From positions 62,001 through 126,000 of the forward strand of contig NZ_JFBL01000005.1 in the NCBI RefSeq assembly GCF_000597725.1: DNA of 64,000 nt. The letters run 5' to 3'. Below the pieces are notes generated by a model. That model was given only the letters and a program-made list of their open reading frames with translations, searched no databases and was not told the origin of the DNA. The position numbers and the translations under genes were made by a program. Shown here piece by piece: positions 1 through 6,673 of this stretch (within the stretch, counting starts at the first letter, position 1; every line of letters begins with the position of its first letter). This DNA comes from Sulfurospirillum arcachonense DSM 9755 (GTDB taxonomy: Bacteria; Campylobacterota; Campylobacteria; Campylobacterales; Sulfurospirillaceae).

Positions 1-399
1 AAATACTTTAAAATATGGTTCTACATAAGGATATAAAGAGCTTATAAATTCATCTTTGTAAAGTCCTGTCATAGTAAAGATAAAGCCAAATAAAATAGAA
101 ATAAAAAATCCATAATAAAAAAGTCTAGCTTCAAATCTAAAAGCATCTAAGCTTTTATATTTATTTTTATCTTTCATTTTTTGTAGTTCTGGGTCTTTTA
201 GATTATTATCAAGATAATACTTGTGAGTTAAACTTTTTTTATACTCTTCTATCTCTTTTCTTCTCTCAACTCTTTCAGCTCGAGTTTTATGTCTATATTT
301 ATGTGCTCTTTTTATTAAATACTTTGATGCAATTATTTTTTGCTCTAATTTTATAACAATCATTGCCATTAAAACAAAAAACACAATAAGATAAATCAT
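1..399 (-). CDS. Hypothetical two-helix membrane protein, 3' end cut by window edge
   Basis: I do not recognise this gene. The frame is open from an ATG at 397-399 to the left edge of the window, giving 133 visible residues. Residues 2-16 form a hydrophobic helix. Residues 17-92 are strongly charged (Lys, Arg and Glu rich, probably helical), and residues 96-112 form a second hydrophobic helix. This pattern suggests an inner-membrane protein with a basic cytoplasmic loop. Its amino-acid texture fits a real gene, but no catalytic motif is visible and the C-terminus is missing. Confidence 0.6.
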   Translation of the reverse strand, partial: MIYLIVFFVLMAMIVIKLEQKIIASKYLIKRAHKYRHKTRAERVERRKEIEEYKKSLTHKYYLDNNLKDPELQKMKDKNKYKSLDAFRFEARLFYYGFFISILFGFIFTMTGLYKDEFISSLYPYVEPYFKVF

Positions 400-545
400 T
401 TTATGTTACCAGTACTGATTGATCTTGTTCTCTTTTTCAAGTTTTCCCTAACATAAATTATAATTTTTTTAACATGTAAATTTCGCATAATGATACCTGA
501 TAATTTATTAAAAAATTTTTTAAAAAGTCAACTAAGGAAGATATA

Positions 546-701
546 TTATGATTGTGGGGTTTGGGATGTATCTGAAGGTGTTTCTTCATCTTGTGGTTCG
601 GTACTGTTTTGAGCTTGTTTTTTCTTACGCTTTTCTTCTTTTTTCTTCTGTTTTTCTAGTTCACGACTTCGTTTTTCATAACTGTAGTTTGTTTTTGCCA
701 T
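546..701 (-). CDS. Small highly charged conserved-type protein (51 aa)
   Basis: A 51-codon frame starts MAKTNYSYEKRSRELEKQKK and then runs through a Lys/Glu/Arg-rich helix into a Glu/Thr/Ser/Pro-rich tail. An AGAGG Shine-Dalgarno lies about 7 nt before the ATG. Short proteins beginning MAKTNYSYEKR followed by a lysine-rich helix recur as hypothetical proteins across Proteobacteria, which supports a real gene; their function is unknown to me. It is predicted to be cytoplasmic and without a signal peptide. The plus-strand frame over the same bases is hydrophobic noise. Confidence 0.72.
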   Translation of the reverse strand: MAKTNYSYEKRSRELEKQKKKEEKRKKKQAQNSTEPQDEETPSDTSQTPQS

Positions 702-821
702 TAGTAAACCTCTTTTGTATTGATATTTTAGATGTTGTATAGATTATAGCGTAGTTTTTTTGATATCTATTTTTTAAGTAAATTTTGTCTATATTTTATA
801 CATTAAACTTCAAAAAAACTC

Positions 822-839
822 TATAATATACCCTATAAT
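822..839 (+). promoter_or_regulatory. Candidate -10 elements upstream of the antiporter gene
   Basis: Two TATAAT hexamers lie at 822-827 and 834-839, just ahead of the ATG at 845. The first would place the transcript start about 10 nt before the start codon. No -35 match is obvious, as is common for sigma70 promoters in this phylum. Confidence 0.4.
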
Positions 840-844
840 AGGCT

Positions 845-2443
845 ATGGAAAATCTATTATTAATCATATTTTTAACAATCGCAATTGCAACTGTTCTCAA
901 CATTATTTTAAAAAGATTTGAAATATCCCATATTATCGGTTATATCATAACGGGTACTATAATCAGTGATATTTTTGGATTTAATGGGCTCAATATCTAC
1001 TCTTTGGAGCTTATCGGAGAGTTTGGAATAGTCTTTTTAATGTTTACAATAGGACTAGAACTCAGTCTGCATAAAATAAAAAAGATGAAAGATATCTTGC
1101 TTACCAATGGTCTGTTGCAAGTTTTATGTAGTGTTACGGTTATCTTTTTACTTGCGTATTATCTTTTCAAACTTGATTTAAATACATCACTTATCATCTC
1201 TTTTGCATTTTCACTTTCATCAACGGCTATTGTACTGACATATCTCAAAAAATCAAAAGATATTCTCACTCCTTATGGGCAAAAATCTATGGGGATACTT
1301 ATATTTCAGGATTTAGCTGTTATCCCTATCTTGTTGCTTATTACTTTTTTATCAAATGACACTTTGTCTATGGGTGAAGTTTTACTTCAAACAGTAGTAT
1401 CTGGTGTTTTGATACTTGCTTTTATGTTTACTATTGGTGAAAAAATAGTCGATGCCTTACTAAGATTTTCAGCAAAAACGCAACTAGAAGAGTTGTTTTT
1501 AGGCTCTGTTTTTTCTATCGTTATTGGAGCATCTTTACTTGCACATCAGTTTGGCTTTACTTACTCTTTAGGCGCATTTATAGCAGGTATGATTATAGCA
1601 GACACAAAATACAATGTAAAAGTAGAATCAGATATCTCTAGCTATAAAGATTTGTTGCTTGGTGTCTTTTTCTTTGGGGTGGGTACAAAGATAGATGTAA
1701 TCTACTTTATAGAAAATCTTCATATTATTGTTTTTATCTTTGCATTGGTGATGCTTTTTAAAGGGCTGGTTATATATGCGATTATAAGACGTAACTCAGA
1801 TAAAAATACCTCGGCAAAAACCGCTTTAGCTTTGGCTCAAATAGGTGAATTTTCTTTTGCAATCTTCGCCCTTGCTGGTTTAGAAAAACTCATAACACAA
1901 GAGATGGCTAGTCTTTTAATACTCACAAGTGTTATCTCTATGATCCTTACTCCGTTTATACTAAATCATATTTATAAACTCTCATCTTATTTTGAAAAAG
2001 AGTTTTTTGAAGCAGATGTTATCACGCCTATTGGCATGAAAAACCATATCATAGTAGTCGGATTTTCAACCTTAGGAAGAAGAGTTACTTCAAAACTAAA
2101 GAAAAAAGGGGCTGATTTTATTATCATCTCTGATAACCTCAAACATGTACTCTTAGCAAGAAAACTTGGATACAAGGCATACTTTGGTCACTTAAATAAG
2201 CTACCAGTTTTGGAGTCTTTAGCAGTAGATGAAGCAAAAGCCATAATCATCACAGCAAGTAGCGAACACAATAAACGACTCATAAGCGAGGCAATATTGG
2301 ATTTTTCTCAAGATGCAAATATTATCGTAAAAATAGACGGTGTTGATGAGAGAAAAAGCATGAAAGATTTACAAAAACTAGAGTTTGTAGATGCAAGTTT
2401 TGAAGTCTCAAACCTACTTGTAAATCATGCCCTGAAAATATAA
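845..2443 (+). CDS. Monovalent cation:proton antiporter, CPA2/KefB type
   Basis: This 532-residue inner-membrane protein has an N-terminal Na+/H+-exchanger domain of about 12 hydrophobic helices (residues 1-385), with the typical SLSSTAIVLTYL segment. A C-terminal cytoplasmic TrkA-N (RCK) nucleotide-binding domain follows from about residue 399, with a degenerate GFSTLGR dinucleotide loop. The family exchanges K+ or Na+ for protons, and the RCK domain gates the channel. Architecture matches KefB/KefC/YbaL, but the domain is shorter than in KefC, so glutathione gating is not shown. A hairpin terminator follows at 2518-2558. Ion specificity cannot be read from the sequence. Confidence 0.9.
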   Translation: MENLLLIIFLTIAIATVLNIILKRFEISHIIGYIITGTIISDIFGFNGLNIYSLELIGEFGIVFLMFTIGLELSLHKIKKMKDILLTNGLLQVLCSVTVIFLLAYYLFKLDLNTSLIISFAFSLSSTAIVLTYLKKSKDILTPYGQKSMGILIFQDLAVIPILLLITFLSNDTLSMGEVLLQTVVSGVLILAFMFTIGEKIVDALLRFSAKTQLEELFLGSVFSIVIGASLLAHQFGFTYSLGAFIAGMIIADTKYNVKVESDISSYKDLLLGVFFFGVGTKIDVIYFIENLHIIVFIFALVMLFKGLVIYAIIRRNSDKNTSAKTALALAQIGEFSFAIFALAGLEKLITQEMASLLILTSVISMILTPFILNHIYKLSSYFEKEFFEADVITPIGMKNHIIVVGFSTLGRRVTSKLKKKGADFIIISDNLKHVLLARKLGYKAYFGHLNKLPVLESLAVDEAKAIIITASSEHNKRLISEAILDFSQDANIIVKIDGVDERKSMKDLQKLEFVDASFEVSNLLVNHALKI

Positions 2444-2517
2444 GAGATTTACAAAAGTTTTTCCTTACATGTAAGAATAATAGATTACATATTTTAGAGG
2501 TTTGATAAAAGTAAGTG

Positions 2518-2558
2518 AGAGAAGAAGATTTGAAAAAACCACCCTCTTCTCTTTTTTT
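2518..2558 (+). terminator. Rho-independent terminator after the antiporter gene
   Basis: The 8-bp arms AGAGAAGA (2518-2525) and TCTTCTCT (2545-2552) enclose a 19-nt loop and are followed by a T tract to 2558. The T tract is on the plus strand, so it should end antiporter transcription. It abuts the stop of the convergent gene. Confidence 0.65.
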
Positions 2559-2916
2559 ATTTTAGTACGTCTAGTATCTCATTTGTAGCATTCATTACTC
2601 TAATGATTTTATTGTCTATTTTATATATATTAGAATAATTATCTACATATTTTTTAGGATAAGTAGTCTTATTTAATAGAACTCCTTGTTCTAAAATATT
2701 TCTATCTACAACTTCACCTTTTCTGATTTTATTTTTCCATCCAGGAGGTAATTCACCACCTCTTTGAACTTTTTTTGCTAAGCCTGGTGGCAAGTGTTTC
2801 TGTTTTTGCTTTTTCTCTTTTTTAACTTTATGACTTTTATCAGATTTTGCAGGTGCATTTGTACCTATAAGAAGGCTAGCACAAACTAGACTCAAGGCTA
2901 TTTTTTTCCATAACAT
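2557..2916 (-). CDS. CigR/RcnB-like exported protein
   Basis: A 119-residue protein begins MLWKKIALSLVCASLLIGTN, a typical signal peptide. The mature part has a Lys-rich stretch, then paired PPG motifs (HLPPGLAKK and ELPPGWKNK), and ends IYKIDNKIIRVMNATNEIL. That order resembles CigR/RcnB-family small periplasmic proteins; the comparison is from memory. I chose the ATG at 2916 because AAGGAAAG lies just upstream and the signal peptide starts there. A longer frame to 2967 runs into the upstream lipoprotein. It is probably co-transcribed with that lipoprotein, 10 nt away. Function is unknown beyond a periplasmic location. Confidence 0.7.
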   Translation of the reverse strand: MLWKKIALSLVCASLLIGTNAPAKSDKSHKVKKEKKQKQKHLPPGLAKKVQRGGELPPGWKNKIRKGEVVDRNILEQGVLLNKTTYPKKYVDNYSNIYKIDNKIIRVMNATNEILDVLK

Positions 2917-2926
2917 AATTCTTTCC

Positions 2927-3075
2927 TTATTCAGTGGATTTTTTAACAGCATATTTTGTGTGTTCAAATGTCTTTTTCATACTATCTTGTACTTTTTCAA
3001 GATCACTTTTTTTTCACATCCAACAAATGAAAGTGCAACAAATAAAACGGTTATCATAATAAAAATTTTCTTCAT
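2927..3075 (-). pseudogene. Small lipoprotein gene with a frameshift at an A8 tract
   Basis: From the ATG at 3075 the frame reads MKKIFIMITVLFVALSFVGC, a lipoprotein signal with lipobox FVGC, then EKK. It then loses frame at a run of eight T (3007-3014; A8 on the coding strand). Adding one A restores a frame ending SDLEKVQDSMKKTFEHTKYA plus six residues, stopping at 2927, for a protein of about 49 residues. A strong SD (AAGGGGAAATAAT) precedes the ATG. The frame resumes cleanly, so this is a phase-variable tract, a recent mutation or a homopolymer sequencing error. As read, the product ends after 32 residues. Confidence 0.7.
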
Positions 3076-3188
3076 ATTATTTCCCCTTTTTTTGTGAATG
3101 TATAAATTGTATCAAAAATTATAGAAAATGAACAGTAATATTAAAAGGTTTTTAAAAGTATTGTAAATAAGGGGTTTGTAAAGTAAAG

Positions 3189-3276
3189 TGGCCGGGAGAG
3201 GGAGATTCGAACTCCCGGAGGTATGACCCTCGCTGGTTTTCAAGACCAGTGCATTCAACCGCTCTGCCATCTCCCG
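3189..3276 (-). tRNA. tRNA-Ser (UGA)
   Basis: A class II cloverleaf with a long variable arm is visible. Acceptor arms CGGGAGA and TCTCCCG pair, the discriminator is G and the 3' CCA is encoded. The anticodon TGA is read from plus-strand 3240-3242. It is the last of four tandem tRNA genes on this strand. Confidence 0.96.
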
Positions 3277-3305
3277 ACAATAAAAAATAAAGACAAATGT
3301 ATATT

Positions 3306-3379
3306 TGGAGGCGACACTCGGATTCGAACCGAGGATCAAAGCTTTGCAGGCTCGTGCCTTACCACTTGGCTATGTCGCC
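3306..3379 (-). tRNA. tRNA-Cys (GCA)
   Basis: This 74-nt cloverleaf has acceptor arms GGCGACA and TGTCGCC, discriminator T and an encoded CCA. The anticodon GCA is read from plus-strand 3345-3347. The T arm carries GGTTCGAATCC. Confidence 0.96.
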
Positions 3380-3402
3380 AAAATACATGTTGTTTTGAAA
3401 AG

Positions 3403-3490
3403 TGGTGCCCGGGGCCGGACTTGAACCGGCACGCTCGAAACGAGCGAGGGATTTTAAGTCCCTTGCGTCTACCAATTCCGCCACCCGGGC
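3403..3490 (-). tRNA. tRNA-Leu (UAA)
   Basis: This class II tRNA has acceptor arms GCCCGGG and CCCGGGC, a long variable arm (CTCGTTTCGAG) and an encoded CCA. The anticodon TAA corresponds to plus-strand 3454-3456. Confidence 0.96.
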
Positions 3491-3527
3491 AAACGCATTT
3501 ATGTGCTTCTAAAAGTTTCAAAATTAA

Positions 3528-3602
<75 letters not shown>

Positions 3603-3619
3603 AATAAATTTGAGATGGA

Positions 3620-3625
3620 ATTGTA
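3620..3625 (-). promoter_or_regulatory. Candidate -10 element for the tRNA cluster
   Basis: The minus strand reads TACAAT here, about 18 nt before the mature 5' end of tRNA-Gly. This leaves a short leader. It lies back to back with the ilvD promoter. Confidence 0.45.
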
Positions 3626-3678
3626 TCATTTCTTTTCTTAAAAGTAAAGGGCTACACACATTAAAATCAAAATTTGGT

Positions 3679-3684
3679 TATAAT
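3679..3684 (+). promoter_or_regulatory. Candidate -10 element for ilvD
   Basis: TATAAT lies 24 nt before the ilvD ATG, within GGTTATAATAA. The SD AAAGG follows about 7 nt before the ATG. Confidence 0.5.
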
Positions 3685-3707
3685 AACAAAAAATTTAAAG
3701 GTTATTT

Positions 3708-5387
3708 ATGCGTAGTGATCAGGTTAAAAAGGGCCATGATAGGGCTCCTCATAGAAGTTTATTTAGAGCAACTGGTGTGAAGAGTGAAGATTTTGATAAA
3801 CCATTTATTGGTGTTGCTAATTCTCATATAGATATTATCCCTGGGCATTTCTTTTTACAAGAGTATGGTGCTATCATGAAAGACGAGATAAGAAAGAACG
3901 GTTGTGTTCCTTTTGAGTTTAATACAATTGGCGTAGATGACGGTATTGCTATGGGACATGATGGTATGCTTTACTCACTTCCAAGTCGTGAGCTTATAGC
4001 AAACTCTATAGAGACTGTTATGAATGCTCATAAGCTTGATGCGATGATTTGTATGCCCAACTGTGATAAAATCGTTCCTGGTATGATTATGGGTGCTTTA
4101 AGAGTCAATGTTCCTACTGTTTTTGTAAGTGGTGGACCTATGAAAAAAGGTTATACAAAAGATGGTGCTCCTATAGATTTAGCGACAGCGTTTGAAGCAG
4201 TTGGAAAATTTGAAAATGGAGACATTAGTGAAGCAGAGTTAACAGACATTGAGTGCAATGCATGTCCAAGTGGCGGAAGTTGTTCAGGTATGTTTACTGC
4301 AAATAGTATGAACACACTTATGGAAGCTATGGGAATAGCACTTCCAGGCAATGGAACAATCCCAGCTTTAACTCCTGAGCGTGAAGTTCTGATACGTGCA
4401 GCTGCAAAAAGAGTATGTGAAATAGCTCTTGATGAAAAATATAACTTTAGAAATATTCTCAATGAAAAAGCAGTTAAAAATGCCTTTGCAATTGACATGG
4501 CTATGGGTGGAAGTTCAAACACAGTTCTTCACATGTTAGCAATTGCAAAAGAAGCAGGTGTTGATTTTAATATAGCTGATATTAATAAGATAAGCAAAAA
4601 AGTATCACACATAGCAAAGATTTCTCCATCTCTTTCAACTGTTCATATGGAAGATATCAATAGAGCAGGTGGTGTTGGGGCTGTTATGCATGAGATATCA
4701 AAACGTGACAATGGCTCAATGTATTTAGATAACCTAACAGTTACAGGTCAAACAATCGGTGAGCGTATTAAAAACGATGAGATTAAAGATACAAGTGTAA
4801 TCCATACCCTAGACAATCCATACTCAAATGTAGGTGGACTTGCTATTCTTTTTGGAAACCTTGCTACTGCTGGTTGTGTTATAAAAACAGCAGGAATTAC
4901 TGGAGAGAGAAGTTTTACTGGACGTGCTGTATGTTTTGACTCACAACAATCATGTATTGCAGGTATTGTTGGCGGAAAAGTAAAAGCTGGTGATGTTGTT
5001 GTTATACGCTATGAAGGTCCAAGAGGAGGTCCAGGTATGCAAGAGATGCTTGCTCCTACATCTTTAATTATGGGTATGGGTTTAGGCTCTAGCGTAGCTC
5101 TTATCACAGATGGTAGATTTAGTGGAGCTACAAGAGGGTTAAGTATTGGTCATGTTTCTCCTGAAGCTGCTGAAGGTGGTATGATAGGATTGCTTCAAGA
5201 TGGTGATAGTATCTCTATAGATGTTGATGCTTATACTATTAATGTTGATTTGAGTGACGAAGAGATAGCAAAAAGAGAAGCAAACTTCAAACCAGTTGTG
5301 AAAGAGTTAAAAGGAAGTTGGTTAAAACAATATAGACAACTTGTAACAAACGCAAGTAATGGTGCTGTTTTAAAGACTGAGTTTTAA
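3708..5387 (+). CDS. ilvD: Dihydroxy-acid dehydratase
   Basis: IlvD dehydrates 2,3-dihydroxy-3-methylbutanoate and the isoleucine analogue to the 2-oxo acids, the penultimate step of valine and isoleucine synthesis, in the cytoplasm. The 559 residues match the shorter IlvD form. Cluster-ligand signatures are present: [12 protein letters not shown] near residue 117 and [14 protein letters not shown] near 183. The substrate-loop region GRFSGATRG lies near the C-terminus. The ATG at 3708 has AAAGG upstream. The stop overlaps the start of the next gene by 1 nt, so the two are probably translationally coupled. Confidence 0.97.
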   Translation: MRSDQVKKGHDRAPHRSLFRATGVKSEDFDKPFIGVANSHIDIIPGHFFLQEYGAIMKDEIRKNGCVPFEFNTIGVDDGIAMGHDGMLYSLPSRELIANSIETVMNAHKLDAMICMPNCDKIVPGMIMGALRVNVPTVFVSGGPMKKGYTKDGAPIDLATAFEAVGKFENGDISEAELTDIECNACPSGGSCSGMFTANSMNTLMEAMGIALPGNGTIPALTPEREVLIRAAAKRVCEIALDEKYNFRNILNEKAVKNAFAIDMAMGGSSNTVLHMLAIAKEAGVDFNIADINKISKKVSHIAKISPSLSTVHMEDINRAGGVGAVMHEISKRDNGSMYLDNLTVTGQTIGERIKNDEIKDTSVIHTLDNPYSNVGGLAILFGNLATAGCVIKTAGITGERSFTGRAVCFDSQQSCIAGIVGGKVKAGDVVVIRYEGPRGGPGMQEMLAPTSLIMGMGLGSSVALITDGRFSGATRGLSIGHVSPEAAEGGMIGLLQDGDSISIDVDAYTINVDLSDEEIAKREANFKPVVKELKGSWLKQYRQLVTNASNGAVLKTEF

Positions 5388-6028
5388 TGATAGAGTTTTT
5401 TGATCTATTATTGCAACACACTATCACTATGATGGCGATAGTAGATCCTCTTGGAGTGAGTGCAGTAATGCTCTCTCTTCTCCCTTCAACTGCTACAAAA
5501 GAAGAAGTAAATAAGATAGCGTATAAATCTACTCTTACTATTATCATAGCTTTTGTTGTTGTTCTGTTTACGGGTAATTTTTTATTGAAAATTTTTGGTA
5601 TAGAGTTAGATTCTTTAAAAGTCATGGGTGGGATTGTTCTTTTGATGACGGGAATTAAAATGGTCAATGGAGCAATAGAAGGAAAAAATCAGACTAAAGA
5701 AGAAAAAGAAGAAGCAAAAATGCATGAAGATTTTTCCATCATCCCTTTAGCAATTCCTATTACTTTTGGACCTGGAATTTTTGCTACAGTTGTTATCTTA
5801 AAGGGACATACACATACTTTTGTAGAGTTATTGGCTTTAGTGATGTCCTTTTTACTTGTAGCACTTGCCGTGTATCTCTCTTTTAAAAATAGTATATATA
5901 TTAAAAAGTATCTAGGAATCACCGGTCAAAAAATCATAAGTAGATTGATGGGATTGATAGTAGGAGCTATAGCTGTACAGTTTATATTATCTGGGATATA
6001 TGCATTGCTAAAGGGTTACGGGTACTAG
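5387..6028 (+). CDS. MarC-family integral membrane protein
   Basis: This 213-residue protein has about six hydrophobic helices and the family-typical opening with VDPLGVSAV and the central segment IIPLAIPITFGPG. Proteins of the MarC/YchE/YhgN family sit in the inner membrane and have no established transport substrate; the old link with multiple antibiotic resistance is not supported. It follows ilvD with a TAATG overlap, implying co-transcription, although a functional link to branched-chain amino-acid synthesis is only suggested by position. Confidence 0.88.
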   Translation: MIEFFDLLLQHTITMMAIVDPLGVSAVMLSLLPSTATKEEVNKIAYKSTLTIIIAFVVVLFTGNFLLKIFGIELDSLKVMGGIVLLMTGIKMVNGAIEGKNQTKEEKEEAKMHEDFSIIPLAIPITFGPGIFATVVILKGHTHTFVELLALVMSFLLVALAVYLSFKNSIYIKKYLGITGQKIISRLMGLIVGAIAVQFILSGIYALLKGYGY

Positions 6029-6057
6029 TTAGAAATTAAGTAAAGTTATATTGTAAA

Positions 6058-6162
6058 TTATGATATTGTTAACGAGATAGCGTAACCAAAACCAATTAAT
6101 GCAAATACTGCTGCAACATCTATAAATTTTAAAATTTGGATAGAATTTGTTTCTTTTTTCAT
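6058..6162 (-). CDS. Small single-helix membrane protein (34 aa)
   Basis: An ATG at 6162 preceded by AAAGGAAAT opens a 34-codon frame. It has a charged N-terminus (MKKETNSIQILK) and one hydrophobic helix (about residues 14-32: DVAAVFALIGFGYAISLTI). The good SD and the membrane-protein texture support a real small protein. It is convergent with the MarC-family gene and has no recognisable family. Confidence 0.5.
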   Translation of the reverse strand: MKKETNSIQILKFIDVAAVFALIGFGYAISLTIS

Positions 6163-6296
6163 TTTATTTCCTTTTAAGTATTTTTGAAATGATACATAAT
6201 TATCTTTAAAATAAAATAAAATATTAAAAAAAGAAGAGGTAAATTTTTATAATGTTTCATTTTTACTCTTATTTAAAGATTAAGAAGAAAAGCCCC

Positions 6297-6324
6297 AACT
6301 TAAATATTCAGCCATATTTAAGTT
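6297..6324. repeat. Perfect 11-bp inverted repeat in a 303-bp non-coding gap
   Basis: AACTTAAATAT (6297-6307) and ATATTTAAGTT (6314-6324) pair perfectly around the 6-nt loop TCAGCC. No T run follows on either strand, so this is not a standard terminator. The gap 6163-6465 is otherwise very AT-rich. I see no gene in it other than the promoter at its right end. Confidence 0.55.
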
Positions 6325-6428
6325 AAAAGAGATGTTTTTGTGATAAATTTTTCTAATAGGTTTATATTGTAATAATAATAAACTATTTATATTACTTTTC
6401 ATTTTTTTTTACAAAAACCGATATTTGT

Positions 6429-6434
6429 TATAAT
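6429..6434 (+). promoter_or_regulatory. Candidate -10 element of the FliK-like/recQ/flhX run
   Basis: TATAAT sits in TTGTTATAATATC, 32 nt before the GTG start of the small Cys protein. An ACATGTAA copy (6442-6449) lies near the expected transcript start. Confidence 0.5.
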
Positions 6435-6465
6435 ATCTCTCACATGTAAAGAAAAAGGAGACAAG

Positions 6466-6666
6466 GTGAATGAAGGCGGATGGTCATGTCCTCATGAAAT
6501 AAAAGGAACCTGTGATATTATAAAAAAAGAGTGTGACCCTGGCGATAAAGGTTGTGTCCTTTTTGGTAAAGCCAAGTTTGCAAGTATGGATTCTCCATCT
6601 AATGAAGCTTTTGAAAAAAGAATGGAAAGAAAGATGAAACAGATGTTAGAAGAAAACAAGGAATAA
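6466..6666 (+). CDS. Small four-cysteine protein (66 aa)
   Basis: The start is GTG at 6466 with GGAG 5 nt upstream. Cysteines at 8, 16, 23 and 30 lie in the pattern WSCPHEIKGTCDIIKKECDP followed by GDKGCVLFGK. The C-terminal half is a charged helix (EKRMERKMKQMLEENKE). Four regularly spaced cysteines suggest a bound metal or an Fe-S cluster, but no named family is recognised. The gene is first in a tight run with the FliK-like gene, recQ and flhX, which suggests a shared transcript. The protein has no signal peptide and should be cytoplasmic. Confidence 0.75.
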   Translation: MNEGGWSCPHEIKGTCDIIKKECDPGDKGCVLFGKAKFASMDSPSNEAFEKRMERKMKQMLEENKE

Positions 6667-6673
6667 CAATACA

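Noticed and set aside
548-742. 64-residue plus-strand frame
   Set aside because: It is hydrophobic and compositionally odd, has no SD, and is the complement of a well-supported 51-residue minus-strand gene.
2917-2967. N-terminal extension of the CigR/RcnB-like protein
   Set aside because: The extension overlaps the lipoprotein frame, lacks an SD and would bury the signal peptide.
4151-4522. Antisense frame inside ilvD (and similar shadows in 6817-7371, 37021-37788 and 48058-48765)
   Set aside because: They sit opposite strongly conserved genes, have shadow amino-acid composition and show no independent start signals.
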